The notes: a model not told the origin generated them from the letters alone. A stretch of 64,000 nt of DNA from Rhizophagus irregularis (GCF_026210795.1 NC_089460.1:1302001-1366000), one strand, 5' to 3'. Shown: positions 20,388 through 31,334, counted from the first letter of the stretch. Program-made: numbers and translations.

Positions 20388-21566
20388 ATGGCGCTTGCTC
20401 TTCCTGAATTACTAAAGAATATTTTAAATTTCTTAGCTAAAGATAACGCACTATATCCAACTTTGCTGGTCTCTAGACTTTGGTCTAGGTGCACTGGTCC
20501 AATTTTATGGGGTCGTATCGAATTGATTGGTGAGAAACAACAGGAAAAGTTTATAAAAATGATACGTATAAACTCTAGACCAATTTTTAGACATAGTGTG
20601 CAGTGCCTCATAATTACGCACCATTCTTATCTTTCGAATGAGATAATCGAAAAAATAGTCAAAGTATTTCCAAACATAATCCATTTAGATTTTGAGCGAA
20701 GTACGGGTTTTGATGATACGACCTTAATCAAGATTTCTCAAGTATATCCCAACCTGATCCATCTTAACGTTTCTAACAATGGGGGCTTAACCGATCATTC
20801 TATCACTAAAATCGCAAAGAAATGTGATAAATTGCAGTTCTTAGATATTGGTTTTGGTGGAGATATTACCGGTAAATCATTCTGTGAAATAGCACGGTCA
20901 TGCAATGGGTTAAAACATCTAGGAATTAGTTCGTCTTGGATACATGTCACTGACAGCATTATATATGAAATCGCACGATCCCTTCCTAATCTCCAATCTC
21001 TAGATATCAGTTCTTGTAGTAGACTTACCGATACTGCTATTCACACCCTTACGGAATCATACCCAAATCTGAAAAGTTTAAAACTCGCGCACTGTGATGG
21101 AATAAGTGATATAGCCATCAGAAAAATCGCACAATTCCATTGTTTGGAACATCTCAACCTCTATGGTATGAGTGCCCTTACTGATAAATCAATGCGCATT
21201 ATTGCGAGATCGTGCCCAAATATCCAATATCTTAATCTTCAATCTTGCAACGTTACAGACGGAGCTATAGAAGAAATAGCTCTATCATGCCATAATCTAA
21301 AACATCTTGACCTTTACGGAGTTCGACAAATTATTTCCGACTTGTCAATTTCCAAAATCGCAAAAATGTGCCCTAATATCATATATCTTGATCTAGGATA
21401 CGCTCCGTCTATTTCCTGTACAACTCTCAAAATTATCGCAGAGCACTTGCATGCTCTAGAATATCTTGGCCTGAAAAATTGCTATAGAATTAGTCAAAAA
21501 ATAGTAGATACACTATTTCCTGATCTCGAAATAGGCGGGTATTACTCATTACCACTTGGGCGGTAA
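20388..21566 (+). CDS. F-box/leucine-rich-repeat protein
   Basis: The first ATG in a good position is 20388 (MALALPELLKNILNFLAKDN), giving 392 residues in one exon. Residues 1-45 form an F-box-like region ending WSRCTGPILWGRIEL. From about residue 75 onward there are eleven or so leucine-rich repeats of the cysteine-containing Fbxl/AMN1 class, e.g. LQSLDISSCSRLTDTAIHTL. The likely role is substrate recognition in an SCF E3 ubiquitin ligase; the target is unknown. It is the head-to-head paralogue of the broken gene at 19.4-20.2 kb (shared ILWxRIEL and LxSRLWxRC phrases). Such families are greatly expanded in Rhizophagus, which is established knowledge. The frame is intact. Confidence 0.85.
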   Translation: MALALPELLKNILNFLAKDNALYPTLLVSRLWSRCTGPILWGRIELIGEKQQEKFIKMIRINSRPIFRHSVQCLIITHHSYLSNEIIEKIVKVFPNIIHLDFERSTGFDDTTLIKISQVYPNLIHLNVSNNGGLTDHSITKIAKKCDKLQFLDIGFGGDITGKSFCEIARSCNGLKHLGISSSWIHVTDSIIYEIARSLPNLQSLDISSCSRLTDTAIHTLTESYPNLKSLKLAHCDGISDIAIRKIAQFHCLEHLNLYGMSALTDKSMRIIARSCPNIQYLNLQSCNVTDGAIEEIALSCHNLKHLDLYGVRQIISDLSISKIAKMCPNIIYLDLGYAPSISCTTLKIIAEHLHALEYLGLKNCYRISQKIVDTLFPDLEIGGYYSLPLGR

Positions 21567-21653
21567 GAATGAATGAATTCAGATAAATTTTCTGAGCTGG
21601 CGAGGCCCATTTTAAACCACCAACTGTTTAACCTTTTTTGGTCGTGCCTTCCT

Positions 21654-22046
21654 TCATTGCTTATGAGGGATAGCCTCATTTTCTTTTATCACAATTGTCT
21701 TAACCGAATCAGATTCTTCAGAAGAACCCTTACCTTTTTTATCAATTATCGAAGAAACTATTTCTTGTATTAAGTCGACCACAGTTTCCCTATCTACACA
21801 TTCGTCCAGATTTTCTAATTCATCTTCCAATTCATCTTCCAATAAATTGACCTTCCTTTTAAGCTTTACATATTTGATATGATAATCTTCCAGTCTTTTT
21901 TCTAATGCCCAAATCTGTCCAGAGAGTGCTTTATATGCTCTTGTATTCTGCTCATCCAGTCCTAATGACTGGGCTAATTTCTCTGTATATCTGATAACTT
22001 CCTGCTCGCTAGATACGTCGGATGAATGATTTTGATCGGTTACCAT
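21654..22046 (-). mobile_element. Coiled-coil ORF (part of element B)
   Basis: A 130-residue frame with ATG at 22046. Its centre (LEKRLEDYHIKYVKLKRKVN) is a clear coiled coil, followed by an acidic leucine stretch and a Ser/Glu-rich end. There is no catalytic motif. Position and strand fit the element's gene block. Function unknown. Confidence 0.45.
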
Positions 22047-22163
22047 TTTTACGATACTTTATATATGCTATATCTTGCCTCGGGCGAAAAAAATAAAATT
22101 TAATAAATGATATCAGATAATAAATCAGTCCTCCCGATTCTCTAATCCATATACAGTATGTGA

Positions 22164-23321
22164 TTAGTTTTCATCGAAGAACTTGAATGCCTCTGCCTGA
22201 TCATAAGGTTCCCCTCTTCGCCTGAAATTAACTATAGTATATCTATCAGATGGAGCAGTATGGTTGTCGGGAGAGTTGTGAAGTGCTTGACTAGCAATAG
22301 TATTAGCTTTTGACAGATTCCTAATCCCACTCGCTACAACTGCAAACACCGCTCCTAATTTGCGCAAAGAGCTAGGAACTAGTGGCTTATAAGGTTTAGG
22401 AATAAATTCTTCTTTTTTCAGAAATGCACTTAAGTATGTAGATCCAGGCTTTCCTGGATCCCTTAACACTCCGGAGATGATTGCTTCCTGAATCCACGTA
22501 AGCAATTGCCTTGCCCGCTCCTCATTTTTTTCTAGCGATCTAAACACCCTAGGAATATCCTGTTGACCTCAGTTTTTTGCGTATCCAGTTACATCTCCAT
22601 TAGATATGCGCAAGTTTTTAATTTCAGCTAGGCGGATGCAGAGCATGATCATTACATCAGCTAGGGCCTGTTTGTCAGGTATATTAGATACATCATACAA
22701 ATCTAGCCTTTCCTTAACCGATTCTAACGAGAAGTGATCCAGAAAGTGGACCCCTTCATTTTTACGTTGCTCAGTACGCTCCTGTTGGATTTTATTGGAT
22801 GCTCTGGTTATCTCCGGAATTTTGGTAGCGGAGATTATTTCTTCTGGAGCATTGAGGGTTCGCAATTCTCTTCGAAGCCTAGAGAGACGGGATAAGCTAA
22901 CGACAGGATCGGGGGCAGTTTCGACTAAGGTTCTAGATATCGCTTTTACATCTCTTTCACTAAGATTATCCCGTACAATACGCTGAGCCGTTTCTTTAAT
23001 AGTCTCATTGGAACAAGTATTATCGAAGGATACTTGGCATATATTCACTTTCCCGGCTTCTGATCCACCCTCTTTGGGAATTACTTGATTTTTACTTCGC
23101 CCAATTCTCTCGTGAGGAATTAATGCATATGCCTGTTCTTTGCTAAACTTATATCCTTTTTGAAGACGATCACGAGCCTGGCGCCTTTTCTCTTTATCTA
23201 CCTTTGGCACACCAGTTGTCAAGAGCTCAAGTATTTCTGGGGCATACTGGCTAAGCTCTTCGAGACTCATCTCATTGGTGAGTTTGTGGTCTGTAACGAA
23301 CTTGGTTGTAATAGCAGACAT
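22164..23321 (-). mobile_element. Unknown ORFs of element B
   Basis: Two minus-strand frames without a domain that I recognise. The upstream one begins at ATG 23321, is mostly helical and highly charged, and contains SLSRLSRLRRELRTLNAPEE. The other contains RQLLTWIQEAIISGVLRDPG and a basic-aromatic end. They follow the helicase block on the same strand. Treated as fossil parts of the element. Confidence 0.4.
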
Positions 23322-23680
23322 TATATAGAGTGGTATGTAGAGTATAGAGTGGTAACTAGATTAATCTGTGGTATTCAGATTATATTAAGTGGGGGAAAGT
23401 TCAATTCGAAAAAAATATTCCGATGATCGGTGAAAAATAATAGAGGGGGATATTTGCAAAGCGAACCTGGGCGAAGGATATGAAAAATAATATAACTCGG
23501 AGTTTTACGTCGATTTGAAAATTGCGGGTAGATAGGATAAGCGAAAAAAAATAATAATAATTTGGAATTATATATCGCTTATGTGTAAAGAACATAAAGA
23601 CCCTCTTACCCAAACACCTTTCTTATGAACCAGCTTCTTATTCACTCTTTACCAAAGCATACCATTCTCCTGGAGTATGC

Positions 23681-24721
23681 TTACCGTTTTTTTCCATTTC
23701 TCATGGTATCAAGCCAGGAGGATGTAACTCCATCATCCTCAAGACTACGACGGATTATTTCTTCTCCTATTAATCTTTCCCGTACTTTCATGTCCATATA
23801 TTCTTTGGGATCTTCTTCAGTCTCTATAGCCCAACCACATATTCGTGAATCAGTTTCCATTCTATCACGGAATGCAATGGAATCAAGTCGGTCTTTTTCA
23901 GTGATGGTCACGAAGGCATCTGGATTCTCGCCGAGTTCAACTGCCCTTTTTCTGAGACGCTCTTCGCGCTAGGGTTTTGATAGAAGTATGGCAGACGATA
24001 CTTCATTGATAGGCTTAGAAGAATCGGGAAGCTTGCTAGTTGTTTCTTTAGGGGGCATATTCGTGTTTTTACTTATGGGTTCGTTAGTTTTAGAAAGCTT
24101 ATTAACTTCAGGCTTATCGATTACTGGCTCAGGTGGTTTAGAAGTCTCGGATGTCCTAGATGTTGAAGCACCTAGGGGTTCAGCTTGTTCTGCCACATAG
24201 TTAAAGAGAACTTGGGTCGAATCATCCTGTTTATCCGCTTTCTTACCCCTTGGAGGGAGATTCTCTTCCGGTTGAGGCGGGGTTATTTTCTGGGGAATAG
24301 TTGGTCTCTCTAGGACCGTTTTTGGCACATTGAATATGGGTATGTCTGTAATCTCATTTTCGGGCAAGTCGTCTTGAGATATATCGGAAAATTCTTCCAT
24401 ATCACCTAAGCCAGATTCACGGAGCTTGGCTACGATCTTGGGGCGGTCAAATATATACTGATATACTCTTACTCCATTATCTCGTGAACGTGTCTGATCA
24501 ATACTAATTAGTGAAAATTTAGTTCCAGCATCCTTCTTAGCCAATGGCTTCTCTCCATTACACTCACACCATTCAAGATAATCCTGGTATACCTTTTTAC
24601 AACTAAACCTATTAATACAATTTTCAGGCCAAGGTAGAATATAATCAATTATAAATCGAATAGGATTAGGAAGTTGTCTTCGCATTGTTTCTATCTTCAT
24701 TTTAGTTGTAGGAATTTCCAA
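23681..24721 (-). mobile_element. Winged-helix/proline-rich region of element B
   Basis: Near 24720-24450 the minus strand encodes CKKVYQDYLEWCECNGEKPL and KFSLISIDQTRSRDNGVRV, the pattern of the small DNA-binding winged helix found at the C-terminus of D5-type and phage helicase-primases. A long Pro/Ser/Glu-rich low-complexity tail follows, then a charged helical stretch. It directly follows the helicase part. Fossil part. Confidence 0.5.
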
Positions 24722-25707
24722 TTTGTTAAGTTACGGCTAAGAAGGTATGACATTACTACTCCTGGTGCATCAGGATGGTCTAGAATTTCACCTAGCCGGT
24801 CGAAATATGGTATATTGCCTCTACAGCATGCAGAGACATCAAAACAGACTATACGAGAATCTTCTATATCTATTTTAAGCGGGGCATCCTGATTGCTTGT
24901 AACCATATACCCAGCATAATCATTTATTCGTATAGTTTCAAGGCCTTTGCGTTCTATAGCTACCATTCGTTCTGTTATGAGTGATTTGAGATGCCCGTTA
25001 AATCTATGCCATTCCCCATTAGACATCCCAGTCTCATTCATAACAATAAGCTTTCGAGCTTAGATGGCACTATTAAAACGCCCAAGAATTTTCTCCAGAT
25101 CTGACGTTGCGAAATGGAGGTGTGACTCCAAGACTTTGTCACCAATAAAATCAGTGATGATATTTTTCCCGCACTGTTGTAATGTAGATTTAAGAACTAA
25201 GATAGTTCGGGGTTTATTCTCTGGCTTCTGAACTAAATATGCCCACCAGTTCCAGATATATTCGTTAAGCCTTTCATCCCCACTACAGATTACGTTCTTC
25301 ACATGCCAGAGAATCGGATCCATAATTTCTTTATTAATTTCTGGCGCTGGCTTAGCCAAAAATCCTATGAAAAGATTAAAGAACTTTGTATTATAAGCTG
25401 GAGTATTTAGCGGATATGGAAGAAAATTAATATTGCGGTAAAGGATTAGACCTTTGGTAACCGCCCGATCTATTAAATTAATTAACTTTACCGGCTCTCC
25501 TCCTAGCTCAACTAAGTTAACTTCATACTTGGCAAGATCTAGTTTTGGCACCATATCAAAATAAAGCCCACCATTTGTATCCTCTGTCTTGAGTACCCAT
25601 AATCTTGATGTCGTTTGAATACAGGCGACTGTTGCCTGAATTGTGTCATAAATCTCATTACGAGAAAATTTTCGCCCAGAGGTGCTCATATCAATTAAAT
25701 CCCTCAT
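24697..25707 (-). mobile_element. SF3 (D5-like) helicase region (part of element B)
   Basis: Minus-strand frames show the SF3 helicase hallmarks: a P-loop-like STLQQCGKNIITDFIG, and downstream a GYMVTSNQDAPLKI segment corresponding to motif C with the SN pair, then an IVCFDVSACCRGN-type segment. SF3 helicases with primases replicate the genomes of DNA viruses. It is a fossil and is treated as one part only. Confidence 0.6.
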
Positions 25708-25739
25708 ACGAAACGGTCATTTGGGTCAGAAATTCTGGA

Positions 25740-27103
25740 TCAGTCTAGTTTTGTAGGACTTGGGAGCTTTTGTTCTCGATCCAAGGCAGTTTCACTAATA
25801 GTAAGCTTTTTCGAAGGTTTTCTATAGCCGGGTTCCTTATCATTGTTTGCCCGGTAGCAGAAAAAGCTGTAGGATTTTTTATTTCGAATAATATATCCAT
25901 GATCACTATCATGTTCTCGGTCACATATTGGGCAGTGCGATGGAGAAATGCGTGATAGTGGAAATTTGTTGGGAAAATTTTCAGATGGATATGAGAGACT
26001 ATACCCTTCGATGCTAGCTTCTTGAAGTAATGTCTCTACTAGTTCGAATTCAGCTATAGTTGTCTCATTACTTATGCTAGCATATTTTACACTTTCCGTC
26101 TCTGGAACAGCCAAGAGAGGACTGTTGTCGATGACTTCTGATTCATCATTGGGCGGACGAATCATGAAATCAAAGATAGTTCCATCTTTTGGATAAATTG
26201 CTTTTTTTACACGAACGTGTACCCCTGTTTTTTCATTGTATTTAGGCGATCCAAGTATTCACAAGGAAAATGATCCTTTGTTTGCTATATTAGCCCTGTT
26301 CATTTCTAGATCGTATCGGATTGACCGAAAAAATGTATAACCAATCAGATCATAGTTACAATTGAGCACAATTTTGATTGATCGGATTGGTTTATATATC
26401 CATAATAGCTTATAGGGCAAAAACACGTAGTTGTTGTTTATTATGTTTATTATAAAATCGATCAGGGAAAAACACCAATTTTTGTAGATCGGCTTGACTG
26501 ACCGCTGACCGCATCAGTAACCAATTATTTTGGGGTACAAATTTGCGATCAATCCGGTCCGATCTAGAAATGAACAGGGCTATTGTCTACAATACCTTTA
26601 TCCTGTAATCCTACTGGGAGTTTTTTACGAACAAGCTCAGTAAACACTGCAACCTGAGTTATACTTGAAAGTCTCATGCCGAAAGTTAAGACATGTAGAG
26701 ATATTTTTTTCTCATTACTACTTTCGGCAATAGACATAGTATTTTTATCCCATTCTGGAAATATTTCTAGGCAAGTATCTCTGAAGGCACGACAAAGTAT
26801 ATTTTTTGCCTGACCGCCTGAAAGCTTAGGGGTAATAGCATTTAATGTTTCTATTGGTAAATCAAAGTCTATAACAGGACGAAGTGGCTCATCTCCATCA
26901 ATAAATTCGTGTAAGGAATGTCCTTTATGATCAGAGAGTATGGCTTCTATTTCATCTGCATTGTCCACGCCTAGAAAATGCCTAGGTCTAACACTATCAT
27001 CGCGGATTTTGTATAGGCATTGACCAATATCGGAGGCTTTGAATCCACAATAGTAGGGGGCGGAAGCGTCGAAGAACTCTGAAAGCTCGGAATGTTCGGT
27101 CAT
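25740..27103 (-). mobile_element. Primase region with zinc motif (part of element B)
   Basis: The 5' portion starts at ATG 27103 and contains LRPVIDFDLPIE, matching the DxD catalytic strand of herpes/pox-type archaeo-eukaryotic primases (PrimPol/UL52-like), with KKISLHVLTFGMR after it. The 3' portion has CPICDREHDSDHGYII followed by a further cysteine, the zinc-binding tail typical of these primases. A MITE (26293-26580) lies between the two portions. Fossil part. Confidence 0.6.
26293..26580. mobile_element. Mariner-like MITE nested in the primase region
   Basis: A 288-bp non-coding insertion with near-perfect terminal inverted repeats starting GCCCTGTTCATTTCTAGATC, flanked by a TA duplication (26291-26292 and 26581-26582). 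TA target duplication and terminal repeats of this size indicate the Tc1/mariner superfamily. No transposase is present. Confidence 0.8.
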
Positions 27104-27227
27104 AGTAAAAATTTTCGGATATGTTATTTAGTATACCTGGGATTTGGTATATAATACCCTTGTAAAAAAGTTTAAAATAAAAATAAATATTATTATAGAC
27201 AGTAAAGATTAACCAGAATAATATCAA

Positions 27228-27545
27228 ATGGGAGCCGAATATATTTGCCAGTATCTCTCCGATGAAGGAATTGTTTGTGAAGGTGAAAGTACGCGACCAG
27301 AAGGGTGTAGTATTCACTGGAAAAGACGCCAGCGATCTCTATACAAACAAGATGGGTGTATAAGACCGACAGCATCAAAATATGGGTATTGTAATTGGCA
27401 TGTAAGTAAATGCCATTCGAAAGCAAATTATCATCAAAAGAAGATGGATAAGATGTTTCGGGATGGGCAAACACCAGAAGCATTAGAACAGGCTCTTGAT
27501 AAAATGTTGCAACAAGTTAAGTTGTCCCTAGAAAGTTGTCCCTAG
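27228..27545 (+). CDS. Small Cys/His-rich protein
   Basis: A 105-residue frame with ATG at 27228, divergent from the primase start with 124 bases between them. It contains YICQYLSDEGIVCEG, GCSIHWKRR, GCIRPTASKYGYCNWH and CHSKANYHQKK. These cysteine and histidine pairs suggest one or two zinc sites, and the sequence ends in an amphipathic helix. I do not recognise the family. Its position makes it a probable accessory gene of element B, perhaps regulatory. The last few codons overlap the terminal repeat of a MITE that starts near 27538, so the natural C-terminus was probably different. Confidence 0.5.
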   Translation: MGAEYICQYLSDEGIVCEGESTRPEGCSIHWKRRQRSLYKQDGCIRPTASKYGYCNWHVSKCHSKANYHQKKMDKMFRDGQTPEALEQALDKMLQQVKLSLESCP

Positions 27546-27920
27546 CGAAAATTTTCTGGGGACGCTTCGGGACGCTAAAAGTAGGCTTTTTAACGATTTT
27601 AGAATTCTGGGAAGTCTTCTAGGTGGGTGTCCTAGTGTCCCTAACGTCCCTATGAAAAATCGAAACTTCTAAACTTTTTTTTATTTTTTAGCATATGTAT
27701 ATTACACATATCATCCATATAGTATCTATATACCACCCATATAGCATACATATATAGCATAGGATAAGTTTCGAATTTTTTCCTATAACTTTACTTTTAC
27801 TAAGGACACTAGGGTACAATATGACAATCATAGAAGAACATAATCAGTAAACTTAAAACCCCCAAAATCGATATCATAGTTGTCCCCTGTAAAGCGTCCT
27901 CAGAAAATTTTCGCAGACAC
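27538..27920. mobile_element. MITE with 30-bp imperfect terminal repeats
   Basis: Left end GTCCCTAGCGAAAATTTTCT at 27538 and the inverse near 27892-27920 (AAGCGTCCTCAGAAAATTTT...) form terminal inverted repeats of about 30 bp with a few mismatches. The interior also has inverted GTGTCCCTA/TAGGGTAC-like pieces. It is non-coding, with no clear target duplication. AAGTTGTCCCTAG is duplicated at the left end. Confidence 0.5.
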
Positions 27921-27949
27921 AGTGACGCTCAAAAAATAGCATACATACT

Positions 27950-28687
27950 GCCTTGACCCAGTTTAAACCATGATCGGACCTCGGAAGTGCTTACAATGTC
28001 CTGCCAATATGCCGGCAACAAATAGGCAATAGTTGGATTGTGAAATGGTGCACTTCTGGCAATCAAATAGGCTGGCCATAGTAATACAAATCGCACCTCC
28101 AATCTTGGATATGAAATCGGCATACATATTACCGGCAACTAATAGGTAATAGTTGGATCACAATATGCGCACTTTTTAACAATCAAATGGGCTGGCCATA
28201 ATAATGCATATCATACCTCCAAACTGGTGAATAGAATTAGCCGAATTTGCTATATTATGACAGAGGGTGTTCTGTCACAGAACAGTATCACGTGACTATG
28301 GCAAAGTAAGGCGCAGTCAAGATTCGCACCATAATTTCGGCCAGTACTATTCCATAAAATCGGCCTTTGGACATAATAATTCGGCATCCAAGCTGGCAAA
28401 CTACCAGTTCCATAACATTTCCATGGTAATCCCCCTGCCAGTTCCCTGCCGGTTCCATAACAGTTCCAGGATACTATCAGGTTACCATCATGGTACTAAG
28501 CTGGATCCTCGAATCACATGCCCAAAAGATCGGCCAAAATTATGGTATAGTGCCGGCCAAAATTAATCGCAGATCTACTGCGCCACCCGACGCAATATTT
28601 TTTTACCATATTTCGGCATTTTGGTGGGCAACCAAATAGGCGCAAAAGGTAAGTACTTTAATATAGAATCTGGTATCTAAACAGGTA
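27950..28687. repeat. G+C-richer repeat block with two diverged 120-bp units
   Basis: Two direct copies (about 28009-28130 and 28131-28240) share ACCGGCAAC, TAATAGTTGGAT, CAATCAAATGGGCTGGCCAT and CATACCTCC at about 75-80% identity by eye. Downstream to 28687 the sequence is full of TCGGCC, CCAGTTCC and CCGGTTCC words and encodes no convincing protein. It looks like decayed satellite or transposon DNA. Confidence 0.45.
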
Positions 28688-30398
28688 TAGTCCGGTGCGA
28701 AAAGATTTGTACCTCACCAAAAAAGGGATGGATTTACGCCAATAAAAATATCGTATGACTTAAATAAGGTGGGCTGATATTCAAGAATTTGTTAGAACAT
28801 ATCCAAACACACATTCTCTCAAAAATTTTTTTCCATACCATGTATTCTCATTTCCTAAAACGAAATGGTGCACCATTAACAGATAACGAAAAATCAATGA
28901 TAATTAACATTCACAACTATCTTTTGGGGATAGCTCTACAAGTAATGATCATCATAAGCTAACATTACGCAAGCATATTGCTGAGATATTGGGTGTAGCT
29001 GAGGGTACAGTTGGAAGTGTGGTGTCGGACTGGTACAACCGCAGTGATGATACTTTTACACCACATAAAGTCCTCAGAAGACCTAAATTTCAACCTGATG
29101 AAAATGTTTCAGAACTTTTGCGTACAACAATTTTGGATGCCAACAAAAAGGCTGAGCAACTTTCCACAGTTATCCTACGACAGTATCTTCTAGAACAAGG
29201 ATATAATTTTTCTAAATGGAAGCTTCTTCGAGTATTACATCGCTTGGGTTATTATTTTGGCCAGGGGAGAACGTAGAAACATTCTCCATGAGTCGCCAAA
29301 TAATGTTGCATACCGTTGCCGTTATCTTCGATTTCGTTTTGCTAATTTAGAAGGAAAAAATGATGTTCCACGTCATCCAGAAGTCTTTCTTGATGAGTCT
29401 TACTGTCATTTACATCATACTTCACGCAATACATGGGTTCCCCATCAAGGTGTTGTTTTAGCACCTGGACATGGTCCATTAGTAGTAATTTTTGGAGCAA
29501 TTATTGTATTCCGAAATGGATCTTCCAACAAACTACATGGTGAACTTGTTCCCAACTCTGTTCACATTTGGGACCCAACAATTAAACCTCCTGGAAACCG
29601 GGGATGAAAAAGAAACAATGCTGATGAATGGGATAACATTCCCAATGTTGTCAAAGATGCAAATATTATGCCAAATCAAGTAGATTATCATGGAAATTTT
29701 AATGCAGAAATTTTTGAAGACCTTTTTTCAACTCTTTGTAAAGCACTTTATGAAAAATATGGACCTGTAAATATTCATATGGATGGAGCAAGTTATCATA
29801 AACGGCGGGTTGAAAATATTCCAACTTCAAATACAAAAAAGTAGGAAATAATTGATTGGCTAAATGCTCACAATATTGTTTTTTCTGATGAATTAAGAAG
29901 ACCAGAACTTTTGGAGCTGGTTCAAATGAACAAAGAAAAGGTGACATTTGCTTGTGTTAAAATTGCAAAACAGTATGAACATGAAGTTTCATTTACCCCT
30001 CCATATCATTGTGAACTTCAGCCAATTGAAGGTATTTGGTCAGTTGTGAAGGGTGAAGTTGCACATTCAGGCCCACATCCAAACCTTTTATCTGTTCGAA
30101 ATACACTTTTAAATGCTTTTAAAAAAAAAATTACATCACAGGTAATCATTGGGTTCTGGAGAAGAGCACTTAAAAATGCTAAGGAATACTTAGAATTTGA
30201 CGATAACGCACAATTAATGGATGACGATTTTGACGAATATGATAATTCTGATGAAGATTGCGTTATTTAATCTAATATTCATATTTTGATTTTCCCAACA
30301 TGTTATTGATATAATTAAATAAATAAAAAAAATTTACATAATAAAAAATTTTTTTTTCGGTCCTCTGTTTGAGGTACAAATCTTTTTGCACCGGACCA
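28688..30398 (+). mobile_element. Tc1/mariner (IS630-type) transposon, decayed
   Basis: A 1711-bp element flanked by TA (28686-28687 and 30399-30400) with terminal inverted repeats GTCCGGTGC[G/A]AAAAGATTTGTACCTCA beginning two bases in. The transposase region 28840-30270 has an N-terminal helix-turn-helix part and a DDE domain: D in VFLDESYCHLHH, D in IHMDGASYHKRR, E in LQPIEGIWSVVKGE. It ends in an acidic tail. Reading is broken by a frameshift near 28930, another near 29265, and stop codons at 29605-29607 and 29842-29844, so it is non-autonomous. The termini are well preserved and could still be cut by a related transposase. Confidence 0.85.
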
Positions 30399-30519
30399 TA
30401 CAGACTATCCGCACCCTCAATATAGGAACTAGATTCCAAACTGGTGCAAAAGGCTAATTCCTTCAAGGTAGGATTCGGCTTGCAAATAGTTCAAAAACGG
30501 CAAAAAAAGAGCGATAGTT

Positions 30520-30835
30520 AGATCATATATGGTGGTAGTCAGATAACTTGTCAGTGGTAGTTAGATTATATGTGGTGGTAATTAGATATTAATAGAAAAG
30601 GCTTAAAAAGATAGCTAGAGCATAAAATAGATATCCGATGTATAGATTAAATGGTGGTATTTAGATCACATTAATTAGATTATATGGTGGTAATTAGATT
30701 ATATTATTTAGATTATATGGTGATAATTAGATCATATGGTGATATTCAGATTATATGGTGGTAATCAGATCATATAGTGGTATCCAGATTATATAGTGAT
30801 AATTAGATTATATGGTGATACTATAATCTAATTTA
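30520..30835. repeat. Degenerate minisatellite of about 20 bp
   Basis: More than twelve irregular copies of a unit like TTAGATTATATGGTGGTAA lie head-to-tail, with substitutions such as GATCATATGGTGATA. The tract is non-coding and directly follows the Tc1-like element. It probably expanded by slippage or unequal exchange. Confidence 0.7.
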
Positions 30836-30885
30836 AGTGGGATACCACCATTTGATATAATTATATCAAATGGTGGTATCCCACT
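30836..30885. repeat. Perfect 50-bp palindrome
   Basis: Two 25-base arms beginning AGTGGGATACCACCATTTGA meet at the centre with no spacer and no mismatch. The arm contains the GGTGGTA word of the adjacent minisatellite. It may be two transposon termini fused head-to-head or a solo double end left after deletion. Confidence 0.9.
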
Positions 30886-31334
30886 GGGTTATGTATTAAA
30901 AGCTAAAGAATAATGCAGTTTTTAGCAAACAAATGGAAAATGTTTGTAAACATCGATATGAAAGTAAAATTACTCTGAACAGAAGAGGATAAAAAAATAG
31001 GACCTCAAACATTACATACAGTATACAACTCAGTGTCAACTTTTTCGCAGATTGACCTAAATTTCACAAAAAAAATCAGTTTTTTGCAATTATCTTGGCA
31101 TCCAGTGGTCCAATTTGTACGAACCTTTTTTTGTTTTGTAGCTCTCATCAAGCTTTACAAAATAAAAAAAATCCGTATAAATCGGATCACTGAAACTGAG
31201 ATAATTGCAAAAAACAGAAAATAAAAAAAAGCAAATTGGGTTTTTTTTGGCAAAAAGTCAGTTATGAGTTTTATAAGAGATGTCTGGGTCTTAAAAAAAT
31301 CAGGTGCCTAGTGAGAACAAATACAATAAACTTA

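Larger units (their letters stand above)
21654..27545. mobile_element. Virus-like element B: replication module, fossil
   Basis: A minus-strand gene block with, from its 5' side (27.1 kb) to 21.65 kb: primase, zinc-binding region, SF3 helicase, winged-helix and proline-rich tail, small ORF, two unknown ORFs and a coiled-coil ORF. A divergent Cys-rich ORF is at 27228-27545. Primase plus D5-type SF3 helicase is typical of nucleocytoplasmic DNA viruses and related elements such as Polinton-like viruses. It is broken, with several breaks, and is interrupted by a mariner-like MITE. It may be the other half of element A or an independent insertion; the window does not settle this. Confidence 0.65.
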
